Of a DNA stretch of 64,000 nt, positions 35,819 through 44,522 are shown piece by piece; position 1 is the first letter of the stretch, and each line of letters opens with the position of its first letter. The stretch is from DASQZK01 sp963771005 (GTDB lineage: Bacteria > Bacteroidota > Bacteroidia > Bacteroidales > GCA-2748055): NCBI GenBank assembly GCA_963771005.1, contig CAVYRO010000002.1, positions 1 to 64,000 of the forward strand, given 5' to 3'. The notes below the pieces were generated by a model. It was given only the letters and a program-made list of their open reading frames with translations, had not been told where the DNA came from and made no database searches. Both the position numbers and the translations under genes were made by a program.

Positions 35819-36529
35819 ATGCATCCCATAATTCAATCCATTCGTAATGAATTTGCCGAAAAGGCTGACGAAAAAGTCCGGGAATCCGGTCAGCGGTTTT
35901 TCAAGGAGGAAATAAAGCTCTACGGCGTGAAATCAGCCGACGTTCATAAGATGAATAAAACCTGGTTTGCCCTGGTCAGGGATATGCCGAAAGAGGAAAT
36001 TCTGGAACTGTGCGAGGAATTGTGGCGATCAGGCTACATCGAAGAAACTTTTACGGCCTGTGAATGGTCCTACTTCATCCATAAGTATTATAAACCGGAT
36101 GATTTCGCGGTATTCGAAAAATGGGTTGCCGCCTATGTAAACAACTGGGCATCGTGTGATACCCTTTGTAACCATACAGTGGGCGAATTTATCGAAATGT
36201 ACCCGGTATATATAAGCGAATTGAAGAAATGGGCCCGGTCGGAAAACCGGTGGATGCGCCGCGCCGCGGCTGTTTCCCTGATAATCCCTGCAAGGAAGGG
36301 GAAATTCAGGGATGATATTCTGGAAATAGCAGATATCCTTCTTACTGACCCGGACGATATGGTTCAGAAAGGCTATGGCTGGATGCTGAAAGCAGCAAGC
36401 CAGGCTGATCAGAACAGTATCTTCCGGTATGTGATGACTAAACGGGCTGTCATGCCGAGAACTGCATTGAGGTATGCCATCGAAAAGTTGCCTGCGGATT
36501 TGCGGAAGCAGGCTATGGAAAAAGGCTGA
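35819..36529 (+). CDS. AlkD-like HEAT-repeat DNA alkylation repair protein
   Basis: A 236-residue all-helical protein starting MHPIIQSIRNEFAEKADEK; the longer frame back to 35747 is repeat sequence. The AlkD/DUF family pattern is clear: FFKEEIKLYGVKSADVHKM, ELCEELWRSGYIEETFTACEW, WASCDTLCNHTVGEF (the catalytic-region WDxxD/E equivalent is WASCD), NRWMRRAAAVSLI and MVQKGYGWMLKAAS. Family members remove positively charged alkylpurines such as N7-methylguanine. The neighbouring AlkZ-like gene supports a repair role, although the two lie 258 bases apart across a repeat. Confidence 0.85.
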   Translation: MHPIIQSIRNEFAEKADEKVRESGQRFFKEEIKLYGVKSADVHKMNKTWFALVRDMPKEEILELCEELWRSGYIEETFTACEWSYFIHKYYKPDDFAVFEKWVAAYVNNWASCDTLCNHTVGEFIEMYPVYISELKKWARSENRWMRRAAAVSLIIPARKGKFRDDILEIADILLTDPDDMVQKGYGWMLKAASQADQNSIFRYVMTKRAVMPRTALRYAIEKLPADLRKQAMEKG

Positions 36530-36571
36530 ATCTGCATGGGCACGCAATAAAACAATATAAAAATTAAAATC

Positions 36572-36934
36572 ATGTTAGGCTTACGAACCACAATCTATAA
36601 AGTCGGAAATATCAGTGAAGCAAAAAAATGGTATTCAGAAACCTTCCGGACAAAACCCTATTTCGACGAGCCCTTTTATGTAGGATTCAATATCGCGGGA
36701 TATGAGCTTGGGCTTCAGCCTGAGGAAAACCAGTCGGAGAAAAAATTCGCAAACGTGGTGGCTTATTGGGGGGTACATGAGATTGAGAAGGAATTTGAAA
36801 GATTTTTAGCAGCAGGAGCAATGGAAGAAGAAAAGCCGGTGAATGTCGGCGGGGAGATCATGACCGCCTCGGTGAGGGATCCCTGGGGAAACTGCATCGG
36901 GCTGATCTATAATCCCGGCTTCGAGCCGGCCTGA
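36572..36934 (+). CDS. VOC-superfamily (glyoxalase/dioxygenase-like) protein
   Basis: A 120-residue single VOC module (LRTTIYKVGNISEAKKWYSETF ... GGEIMTASVRDPWGNCIGLIYNP), the standard small size. Its domain start, EAKKWY, and end, DPWGN, are typical for metal-dependent or binding members such as resistance or lactoylglutathione-lyase-like proteins. Function is not determined. It lies 42 bases after the AlkD-like gene and is probably in the same operon. Confidence 0.8.
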   Translation: MLGLRTTIYKVGNISEAKKWYSETFRTKPYFDEPFYVGFNIAGYELGLQPEENQSEKKFANVVAYWGVHEIEKEFERFLAAGAMEEEKPVNVGGEIMTASVRDPWGNCIGLIYNPGFEPA

Positions 36935-37078
36935 AAAAACGGTCCTCATTTAAAACCGGACCGGGGCTGTATCCATGGTTCATTTAACAAACCGTTTCTT
37001 CTAACTGTTACAAGGATTCAGAATTATTTAGCGGAATGACTGAAAAGCATTCCGGCAGTTTATTAATTAGTGTTTGCA

Positions 37079-37303
37079 AGAAAACTCGATGACCCTTCGT
37101 CTCCGCTCAGGGACCGGTGACTTCATTCAAGAGGGTGAACTTTTCGGATGGTGGTAAGGCAGGCAAAGGCCCCTATGTATAAAATTAAAATTCAATGACT
37201 TGCGCAAATAGGGCCTTTTGCCTGCCTTACCACCATCCGAAAAGTTCTTCGTTCATCGAATTGACCGGTCCCTGAGCGGAGCCGAAGGGTCATCGAGTTT
37301 TCT
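37079..37303. repeat. 225-bp foldback: ~97-bp inverted repeat arms
   Basis: The left arm (37079-37175) and the reverse complement of the right arm (37206-37303) match almost end to end, from agaaaactcgatgaccc through ctccgctcagggaccgg and gaacttttcggatggtgg to ggcaggcaaa, with a few mismatches in the middle (cttcattcaagagggt against aattcgatgaacgaa). The loop is about 30 AT-rich bases. A 9-base sequence tattaatta lies at 37061-37069 and again at 37306-37314 outside the arms, possibly a target duplication. No transposase is present; it looks like a MITE or large REP-type hairpin. The flanking gap 36935-37337 has no gene. Confidence 0.85.
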
Positions 37304-37337
37304 GATATTAATTACTCATCTGCTGAAAATCCCCGGT

Positions 37338-39041
37338 ATGAAATTTCAGTATTGGTTCATCAGCCTGATTTTGTTTTCGGTCTTTTTCAGCCGCTGCAAA
37401 AAAGATATGAGACGAACGGATGGAACGACCGGGAAGAATGACACCGCATTTGTCTTTGTTCCGAAGGATCATCCCATTGGTATCAGGGATATCGGTAGCC
37501 AGGCTGTATTCTGGACTGATGAGACTGACAGTGTTTTTGTACCCCGGGGCGTCAATTATTTCTGGATCATCCCGGTGAGCAGCGGATACCAGGACCGCTT
37601 TTTCGGTGTGGGGATTTTCGATGAAACCCGGGTAAGGGCAGATTTCCGGTTATTGAAAAAAAATGGCTTCAATGTTGTCCGGATATTTTTCGACAGTTGC
37701 AATGACGATCCGGTTTGTATTGGAAATCCGGAGGGTGCAGGTCTCAACGGCAGCTACATCGATAATATCGTGCGGACCATGTCAATTGCGCGTGACGAAG
37801 GTATCTTCCTGATGCTCACCTCCAATGATCTTCCCAGCCAGGGCGGCTACTGGCAGATTTCGGATGAAGGAGTGGGCAGTCAGTTCGGCGGTTATCGCAA
37901 TGCCAATTATCTGACCTCCCCTGGTGTTCTGGCAACTGTAACATATTGGGGTGATCTGATGAGGGCGCTTGCCGGTCGTGATGCCCCGTTTGAAGCTGTC
38001 TTTGCGTGGTCGCTCCTCAATGAACAATGGTACATCAATACGGATCCGCCCTTCAGTCTCAATTCGGGTAAGGTGACCTGCGCAAACGGGAGTACCTACG
38101 ATATGTCTAACCCGGCCGATAAAAAGACCATGGCCCTGGAAAGCATGGTCTATTACATAAACCGGATCAGGGATACCATTGATCATTACGATCCGGATGC
38201 TTTGGTTACAATGGGTTTTTTCGTTCCCGATTATCCAAATCCGATCCGTACAGGAGATTTCCGTTATGTTGAAACGGCAGGTCTGCTTCAGGAAGCCCCG
38301 TTGGATTTCTTTGATTTTCACGCTTATCCGGGCGAGGATCCACTTCAAAAGATCGCCGAAAATTTCGGCATGACAAATTATACTTCAAAACCCATCATAA
38401 TGGGTGAATTCGGAGCATTTTTGCAGCGGTTTCCGGATCTGCCTGATGCCTTAGATGCCATCCAGGGCTGGATGGCCGGTTCATGCATGTATGGCTTCAA
38501 CGGCTGGCTGTACTGGGGGATGTATCGTGCCCCGGTTGGCATTGGTGATGCTACTTGGGGATTCATGGATAATGATCATGAGATGATGGCTGCCCTGGCC
38601 CCGGTCAATTATCCCGATGCCTGTGACCCTTCCCTGCTTCCCCCGGCAAACCTGGCCCTGAATGCCTCTGCTGAAGCTTCAGCTTTCCTCGAGGGCCAGA
38701 CTCCCGCTATGGCTGTGGATGGCGATTATTCCTCCCAATGGGGTTCCGGTGAGTATGCCCCCCAATGGCTGAAGGTCGATCTCGGACAGGATTATGATCT
38801 TGGTAAAGTCAAACTCCATGTTGCCCAGTACCCGGCAGGAAACACCGCTCACAGGCTGGAGGCGGCAAAAAGTTCCGGTGTATGGGTATTGCTGAAGGAA
38901 TTCAATGGAACTACCGCTGATGGGGATATCCTGACATGGACTTCGGAAGGAAGCGAAGACTTATACCGCTATGTCAGGGTTACCACTATGGAAAGTCCTT
39001 CATGGATATCGTGGAAAGAGGTGGAGGTATACGGGAAATAA
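37338..39041 (+). CDS. GH5-like glycosidase lipoprotein with CBM32
   Basis: A 567-residue protein starting at ATG 37338 (MKFQYWFISLILFSVFFSRC, lipobox FFSRC, Cys20); upstream codons lie in the hairpin element. A TIM-barrel hydrolase of the GH5/cellulase-like type follows (~40-440): VPRGVNYFW, RILFF-type strand NVVRIFFDSC, acid/base Glu229 in WSLLNEQ, nucleophile Glu357 in IIMGEFG. The C-terminal ~135 residues form an F5/8 type C (CBM32) domain (NLALNASAEASAF ... QWGSGEYAPQWLKVDLG ... YRYVRVTT). It is probably an outer-surface lipoprotein acting on mannan- or glucan-like chains. Confidence 0.85.
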   Translation: MKFQYWFISLILFSVFFSRCKKDMRRTDGTTGKNDTAFVFVPKDHPIGIRDIGSQAVFWTDETDSVFVPRGVNYFWIIPVSSGYQDRFFGVGIFDETRVRADFRLLKKNGFNVVRIFFDSCNDDPVCIGNPEGAGLNGSYIDNIVRTMSIARDEGIFLMLTSNDLPSQGGYWQISDEGVGSQFGGYRNANYLTSPGVLATVTYWGDLMRALAGRDAPFEAVFAWSLLNEQWYINTDPPFSLNSGKVTCANGSTYDMSNPADKKTMALESMVYYINRIRDTIDHYDPDALVTMGFFVPDYPNPIRTGDFRYVETAGLLQEAPLDFFDFHAYPGEDPLQKIAENFGMTNYTSKPIIMGEFGAFLQRFPDLPDALDAIQGWMAGSCMYGFNGWLYWGMYRAPVGIGDATWGFMDNDHEMMAALAPVNYPDACDPSLLPPANLALNASAEASAFLEGQTPAMAVDGDYSSQWGSGEYAPQWLKVDLGQDYDLGKVKLHVAQYPAGNTAHRLEAAKSSGVWVLLKEFNGTTADGDILTWTSEGSEDLYRYVRVTTMESPSWISWKEVEVYGK

Positions 39042-39199
39042 ATACAATTTATCCGTATCATCTGCAAACGGTATTGGAGTTTTAATGACCAATGGCGCTT
39101 TCTATGGCAGGCGATTGCACAAGAAAAATAATTGACCGTTAAAATTGTATAATCCGGAAGGAATCGCTAATTTCATTTAAAACTGAACCTGACAGAAAA

Positions 39200-39718
39200 A
39201 TGAAACTACTTAAATTGCTTATCCCGGTTTATTTCGTTCTTGTCCCTGCCGGAATAAATGCCCAAAAGGAAAAACTCCGGACGGAACAATTCACTCAAAA
39301 AACTACAAGGGAAGCGCGCAATGGTGCGGAAACAGTGAAATTAACCAATTCAATCGCTTTGCCCACAGGTAAAACAACGCAAGCGGAGGACACTGTGAAA
39401 GTCTTCGATAGTTGCCAAAAGATGCCTCTGTTTCGTGGAGATTCAACTGGAATTGAGTTCTCAAAATATATAGGTCACAACCTGAATTACCCGCATGATG
39501 CTGTTGTAAATAAAATCGAAGGAAAAGTCATCGTAGAATTTGTAGTCAATTCGAAGGGAAAGGTTACCAAAGCCCATGTAGTTTCCGGTTTTTATCCCTA
39601 TCTTCAAAAGGAAGCCGTGCGCGTGATCTCAACCTCCCCGCGCTGGACACCCGGATATAACGAGGGAAAACCGGTTTCAGTGCTGTTCACCTTTCCCATT
39701 AATTTTCATCTGCATTAG
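39200..39718 (+). CDS. TonB C-terminal domain protein with signal peptide
   Basis: A 172-residue protein. A signal peptide (cleavage near INAQ, ~residue 22) replaces the usual TonB membrane anchor. A linker of ~50 residues leads to a TonB-C domain (~90-172): FSKYIGHNLNYPHDAVVNKIEGKVIVEFVVNSKGKVTKAHVVSG ... SPRWTPGYNEGKPVSVLFTFPI. This version occurs in Bacteroidota beside outer-membrane or sensor proteins. Without an anchor it may act as a periplasmic partner rather than as an energy transducer. It stands alone. Confidence 0.8.
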   Translation: MKLLKLLIPVYFVLVPAGINAQKEKLRTEQFTQKTTREARNGAETVKLTNSIALPTGKTTQAEDTVKVFDSCQKMPLFRGDSTGIEFSKYIGHNLNYPHDAVVNKIEGKVIVEFVVNSKGKVTKAHVVSGFYPYLQKEAVRVISTSPRWTPGYNEGKPVSVLFTFPINFHLH

Positions 39719-39933
39719 AGTACACAATTGATCGTAATTGAAGGTAATGGATTTTCGGGAATGAGTGCGCGGAGGTTCGTATAAAACCGGATTTGTAACG
39801 GCTCAAATGGAGTTTTCTGATTTTGCCTGTTCAACAAATCATATCCGGTCATTCTCCTTATCCAAAAAGTTGGTATCTTCGTTACTCATACCGGCATCCT
39901 TTTACAACGGATAAAGGAGGAAATAACACTGAC

Positions 39934-40560
39934 ATGAACGCAATCATCCGGCATTTTCTCAAGGATAAATTTCTCATCACGAAGGTCAGGAACCGGTTTG
40001 TCCCGTCTGTCCAGATCTCACAAAGACAGCTTTTCCATTACTACCGGGATCTCGCAATGAAAAATGAACTCCCCCCATTCCCGGAGACAGGTTTTCGGGT
40101 ATTCTCCCAGTTTGAAGAGGACGGAAAGCTTCTTTTTATCTTTTCCGTTATTGGGATGAAGAACAAGACTTTTGTCGAAATAGGATCCGATGACGGGGTG
40201 AACAGCAATTCGGCCAATCTGTATTTCAACTTCGGGTGGCATGGACTTTTTATCGACGGGAATCCGCGAAGTGTCAGGCGCGGAAAGAAATTCTTCAGCA
40301 AATACCCGCATCCTCATTTCCATAAGCCTGAATTCAGGTGTGCGAAGGTGACCCGGGAAAACATCAATGGTCTCCTTGAAGAGGCCGGTTTCAGGGGTAA
40401 GACCGGTCTTCTGTCCATCGATATCGACGGCAATGATTACTGGATATGGGATGCGATCCGGGTGATTGATCCGGAGGTGGTGATCATCGAGACCCATAAT
40501 GAATTCGGGCTTAATAATATCGTTGTGCCTTACGATCCGGGAGTATTTTTACCCCGGTAA
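39934..40560 (+). pseudogene. FkbM-like methyltransferase-fold protein, 5' part (frameshifted)
   Basis: Starts at ATG 39934 (MNAIIRHFLKDKF), after aaaggagg at 39914-39920. It holds the SAM-type fold: KTFVEIGSDDGVNSNSANLYFNFGWHGLFIDGNP, TGLLSIDIDGNDYWIWDAI, VVIIETHNEFG. A stop comes at 40558-40560, but the next frame continues the same protein. Removing one G from ccggga near 40540 yields VVPYDPEYFYPGKHPVYHGASP, joining the two parts. FkbM-like proteins methylate sugars or fatty chains; here the sequence lacks neighbours that suggest a pathway. Confidence 0.75.
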
Positions 40561-40795
40561 GCATCCGGTATACCATGGCGCTTCACCGGTTGCCATGACC
40601 CGGCTGGCAAACAGGAAAGGCTACAGGCTTGTCGGAGCCAACGAACTGGGTTTCAATTTTATCTTTGTGAGGAATGGCCTTGCTGATGATCTGCTGCCGG
40701 AAGTATCCGTGGAATCCGTTCTGACACATCCATCCGTAGAGGAATGTTATAAGAAATTCGAACCGATAAAGGACTGGGAGTATGAAGAGGGGTAA
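40541..40795 (+). pseudogene. FkbM-like methyltransferase-fold protein, 3' part
   Basis: This is the C-terminal ~85 residues in the shifted frame (EYFYPGKHPVYHGASPVAMTRLANRKGYRLVGANELGFNFIFVRNGL to a stop at 40795). The C-terminal block RLANRKGYRLVGANELGFNFIFV is typical of this family, so it belongs to the upstream gene. The joined protein would be about 285 residues. Confidence 0.75.
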
Positions 40796-40799
40796 GAGG

Positions 40800-41015
40800 G
40801 ACTTGAAGAATTTGGTGATTTGTTGATTTGTTGATTTGTTGAATGGAGTTCAAACCATCTGTGATAATCTGTGTAATCTGTGGTTAAACTCCCCCTGAAG
40901 AATTTGTTGATTTGTTGATTTGTTGATTTGTTGAATGGAGTTGAAACAAACTGAAATTGAAACCATCTGAAACCATCTGAAACAACCTGAAACAACCTGA
41001 AACAATTCTCTTCTT
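40800..41015. repeat. Dispersed composite repeat between convergent genes
   Basis: Contains tandem ttgttgattt units at about 40819-40842 and 40906-40935, a ctgtgataatctgtgtaatctgtgg phrase near 40858, then aaaccatctgaaaccatctg and aaacaacctgaaac units to 41015. It ends 7 bases from the stop codon of the minus-strand dehydrogenase gene. Confidence 0.8.
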
Positions 41016-41021
41016 CCTCCC

Positions 41022-42284
41022 TCAGATCTTCTTTCCGTTCTCCAGCACGTACCTCTCTGCTTCAACATTCCAGAGCCCCCCGTTATTTTTCACGATCCTG
41101 TCAAGATCGGCAAAGAAAGGATCTTTTTCTCCAAGTTTCTCAAAGTCATCGATGGCGGAGAGTGGCAGGCTTATATTAGTATAGATAAGTTTTTTGCCGC
41201 CCGGGATGTTGGGAAGATTCTTTGTTGTCCCGATCACCGCATCCAGCCCGCCGATATGGGTTATCATCCCGGCAGGATTGATACTTCCTTCCGACATCAT
41301 CAGCAGCGATTCTTTCATGTCTGAAGTGTTCCCGCCACTGGTGCCGGTGATATGGGTGAAGGCATAGTGGACATTGTAGAAATTAAAGCCGGCTTTGAAT
41401 TCGGGATTTGAAGGCCCGGCAAAAAAGTTCATACAGCCGTCGAAGCCGAGGATGGCATCAGCCTGTTCAACTACCTGTTTAACCGGGGCAAATACAAAGA
41501 CATCATCATAACCCTGTCCATCGGTCAGCGATCGAAGGTAGCTAACCGGATCGCCGTACGCCGCCGTATTTACGTATTGGAGTTTAATCCCTTGTCGTGC
41601 AGCCTCTTCAACGGTATGCAGGCTGGCCGCCCTGTCGAGCCTGTTCTGGTCGATGTCTGTTACCACCATGAAAGAAGGCCGGGTATCGTTATGGAGAGCG
41701 TAATCGATGGCCGCAAGTCCCATAGGGCCTACACCGGCGAGGATCGCCAGATTACCTCCTTTTTTGATACCCATGTGATGAACATAAGAACCATATGAGG
41801 TGTGATAGCTGGCATGAAAAGCACCCACGACACAAGACATGGGCTCCGAGAGTGAAGCCAGAAAAAATGCATCACCGTGATAGGGCAGGAGGCAGTTCAT
41901 CTCCATCACCTCGTTGGGAATGAGGATGTGTGTGGCATCGCCGCCGATCCAGCGATACGAATATCCGGGTGCATTAAGGCTGCCTTTATAATTGAGTGCG
42001 GGCTGTATACTGAATTTCTGTCCGGGTTTGAACTCCTTCTGCCATTTTTTACCTACCTCCAGGATCACACCGCTGAATTCATGACCGATCATAGTGGGGT
42101 TTAAATGAACATCGTCGGGAACCCTTTTATGATCCGCTCCCTGTTTTGTTGCCTTGTAACTCGACATGCAGATGCTGTCTGAAATGACCTGCGCAAGTAT
42201 TTCATCATCTTTCATTTCGGGAAGGTCGAATTCCTCAAGTCTGAGATCATCTTTTCCGTATATACGGACTGCTTTGGTCTTCAT
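41022..42284 (-). CDS. Zinc-binding dehydrogenase, L-sorbose-1-phosphate reductase-like
   Basis: A 420-residue medium-chain dehydrogenase, longer than the usual 345. Family landmarks are SICMSSYKATKQGADHK near residue 38, GHEFSGVILEVG near 67 and a cofactor loop LAILAGVGPMGLAAIDYAL near 188. The structural four-cysteine zinc site of ordinary alcohol dehydrogenases is absent. This long form resembles sorbose-1-phosphate/glucitol-6-phosphate oxidoreductases (SorE-like). It would interconvert a ketose phosphate and a polyol phosphate. It lies 18 bases downstream of the aldolase-SDR gene and is the last gene of the minus-strand cluster. Confidence 0.72.
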   Translation of the reverse strand: MKTKAVRIYGKDDLRLEEFDLPEMKDDEILAQVISDSICMSSYKATKQGADHKRVPDDVHLNPTMIGHEFSGVILEVGKKWQKEFKPGQKFSIQPALNYKGSLNAPGYSYRWIGGDATHILIPNEVMEMNCLLPYHGDAFFLASLSEPMSCVVGAFHASYHTSYGSYVHHMGIKKGGNLAILAGVGPMGLAAIDYALHNDTRPSFMVVTDIDQNRLDRAASLHTVEEAARQGIKLQYVNTAAYGDPVSYLRSLTDGQGYDDVFVFAPVKQVVEQADAILGFDGCMNFFAGPSNPEFKAGFNFYNVHYAFTHITGTSGGNTSDMKESLLMMSEGSINPAGMITHIGGLDAVIGTTKNLPNIPGGKKLIYTNISLPLSAIDDFEKLGEKDPFFADLDRIVKNNGGLWNVEAERYVLENGKKI

Positions 42285-42302
42285 ATTCTGAAAATTTCCT
42301 GG

Positions 42303-44273
42303 TTAGTTTAACATGATCTGCCCCCCGGTGACAGGCACGGCCTGGCCGGTTTCGTATTTCTGGTCAATGATATAGAAGAGCGCCTTCATGACGTCTTCCG
42401 TCCGGCAGCCGCGGTTAAGAGGAACCTGGCTTTCGTAAAAACGTTTTACCTCTTCGATTGTTTTTGCTCCCGGAACTTTTCCTGCCCGCAGGTATTGCTC
42501 AAAAAGCCCGTTTTCCGGGTCGGACCAGAGAGGCCCTTCGAAGAAATTTCCCGGGCAAATTGAATTTACTTTAATGTTGAATGGCGCAAGTTCCAGGGCA
42601 AAGGACTGGGTGAGGCCTATACCTCCGAATTTTCCGCCCGCATAGGCAAAATTTCGATTGCTGCCCTTAAGTCCGGATTTGGAATTGATCTGGATGATAT
42701 CGGAGAAAAACCCGGGTCTGTGTATATGCTGAAGCTTCATTATGGCTGATGCATACTTCGCCCCCAGGTAATATGCCTCGTAATTGACCATGGTCATCTT
42801 CCGGAATGTTTCCGGCTCCATTTCTTCCAGTCCGCCGGCATGTAAGATACCGGCGTTGGAAATATAAACATCGGCTCCGCCAAAGAGCTGAACGGTCCTT
42901 ACCATCAGGTTTTTTACCGAGCCGGCATCCGAAACGTCGGTTTTTACAAAAACGACGTCATTCTTGGCGGTCTGAAGTTCAATTTCCCCGGCGGTGGCGC
43001 GGCCCTCTTCTTCATTGAGATCCGCAATGACCACATTTGCTTTTTGCGAAGCCAGGGATCTTGCGATACCTTCACCGAATCCCCGGGCGCCGCCCGTTAC
43101 GATGCAGATCTTTTGTTCCACGAGACCTCGGGACGAAGCACCTTTGGAGATCATCCTCCTGTAGTTCTCCACCTCCCAGTTATCAATAAAGGCGATGTCT
43201 TCCTCCCCCAGGAAATGCGGACCCCCGAAGTTCTCCGAGAGCAGGCTTATTTTGAGAAGATCCTCGTAAACATCAAGGGCTATTTCGGCTGCATCGGCCG
43301 TTTCCTCCACTGCCACCACGCCGTAATTTTTGATCATGATGATACGCGGCGTGCAACAATTTTCACTGACGAATTCCGGGAGCTGTTGCCGCAACGCAGA
43401 GATTATGGCTTCCGGAGAGGAAGAATCTTCAATATACATATACCGGCCCTTGCAATAGACAATGATGTCGGGTGTGAAGGGGAGTGCAGCTTTTTCAAAT
43501 CCCTGGGCATCACGGTAAAAGTAGGTATGAAGAGTGTTATGCCTCAGCCTGAGGATCTTTGGTTGTTCTTCCGCGAGGATCATCCGCATGGCCGGAAGGA
43601 AAAGGGTGATATCCTCCGGGACGGCAAGATCGGCAAATACCGGATCTTCGCGGTACAATGCCTTTATGGTCCCGGTGATGTGATCGTAGATGGCCCGGAT
43701 CTCTTCCGTGCTGTCGGCGCTTACAAAGACGCCGTGATTTTCCAGAAAGATCATCTTAGGGTCGTGTCCGAATTTCTTCCGGTAGGGGATCATTGCGGCC
43801 TGTACTTTTTTGAACAGCTCATATCCAGGTGCATAGGGAATATACATGGCCTCCTCGCCGAAAAGTTCCAGCGTCCTTTCCCTCGCCCCGACCGAGCATG
43901 TCAGGGAGTTCGTGACCGTGGGATGCATATGGACAACAAAAGCATAGTCGATGAGCTCATGGAAAGAGGTTTCCACCGAAGGCCTCTTTTGTTTCTCCGG
44001 GTAAATATTCGCTGCAATGAGATCGGCTTTCACTTCCTTTTCCCTGATTTGGGGGTCGGCGCTGTATTCGCGCGTGCCGGTTATTTTCACCTTATCCCGG
44101 TCGAGAACGGCAAAGCCTTCTTCGTCGATAGTAGCAAGGGCTGCACCACTGGCCTTCACCCAGATATGTTTTTCATTTTTCCAGGAGGTGTTTCCCCCTC
44201 CGGCGAGAGTGAAATCTTTCTGCTTCCCATAAAAACGGGATATGTCAATCAGATCCCGGATCGCTTTGTCCAT
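42303..44273 (-). CDS. Class II aldolase-short-chain dehydrogenase fusion
   Basis: A 656-residue two-domain enzyme. Residues ~1-390 form a class II aldolase (RhaD/FucA-like), with AGGGNTSWKNEKHIWVKASG, the zinc-type histidines in VHMHPTVTNSLTC and FLENHGVFV. Residues ~395-656 form an SDR: CIVTGGARGFGEGIARSLA, catalytic Tyr-Lys in YAGGK, and ICPGNFFEG. Rhizobial and bacillar RhaEW-type fusions couple rhamnulose-1-phosphate cleavage with lactaldehyde oxidation. Here the ketose phosphate is unknown, but the same chemistry would produce DHAP and an aldehyde that the SDR domain handles. A promoter-like box at 44329-44336 suggests its own start. Confidence 0.82.
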   Translation of the reverse strand: MDKAIRDLIDISRFYGKQKDFTLAGGGNTSWKNEKHIWVKASGAALATIDEEGFAVLDRDKVKITGTREYSADPQIREKEVKADLIAANIYPEKQKRPSVETSFHELIDYAFVVHMHPTVTNSLTCSVGARERTLELFGEEAMYIPYAPGYELFKKVQAAMIPYRKKFGHDPKMIFLENHGVFVSADSTEEIRAIYDHITGTIKALYREDPVFADLAVPEDITLFLPAMRMILAEEQPKILRLRHNTLHTYFYRDAQGFEKAALPFTPDIIVYCKGRYMYIEDSSSPEAIISALRQQLPEFVSENCCTPRIIMIKNYGVVAVEETADAAEIALDVYEDLLKISLLSENFGGPHFLGEEDIAFIDNWEVENYRRMISKGASSRGLVEQKICIVTGGARGFGEGIARSLASQKANVVIADLNEEEGRATAGEIELQTAKNDVVFVKTDVSDAGSVKNLMVRTVQLFGGADVYISNAGILHAGGLEEMEPETFRKMTMVNYEAYYLGAKYASAIMKLQHIHRPGFFSDIIQINSKSGLKGSNRNFAYAGGKFGGIGLTQSFALELAPFNIKVNSICPGNFFEGPLWSDPENGLFEQYLRAGKVPGAKTIEEVKRFYESQVPLNRGCRTEDVMKALFYIIDQKYETGQAVPVTGGQIMLN

Positions 44274-44328
44274 TCGCTATGTAACTTTATTTATAATTAA
44301 TATCATTTCCGGTTTGACAGGTAAAAAA

Positions 44329-44336
44329 TAAAGATA
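44329..44336 (-). promoter_or_regulatory. Promoter -7-like box for the aldolase-SDR gene
   Basis: TATCTTTA on the minus strand, 56 bases upstream of the aldolase-SDR start codon, in the same GGATTATCTTTAT context as upstream of the polyol dehydrogenase gene (27596-27603). It supports a second transcription unit inside the cluster, in the 249-base gap 44274-44522, where no gene is seen. Confidence 0.3.
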
Positions 44337-44522
44337 ATCCTGCATTATAAAGGGCCTGGAATCCGGAGTTTGCATCTTCCCCTATCATGCGTTATTTGAC
44401 ATGTTTAAACCGCGAAGTTAACAGAATTCAAAGAAATTTATATTTTACCGGTGCGTGAATTCACACTTTCCGGGTTTCCTCTCATGCCGGACCGCTATGG
44501 CAACGGTAGAAACCGGCATGGA

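Noticed and set aside
37218..37337. N-terminal extension of the GH5-CBM32 gene
   Set aside because: The extra 40 codons lie in the hairpin element; the lipoprotein signal starts at ATG 37338.
43044..44300. 418-residue plus-strand frame opposite the aldolase-SDR gene
   Set aside because: It lies antisense inside the clear class II aldolase domain and shows no domain motif; a high-GC shadow.
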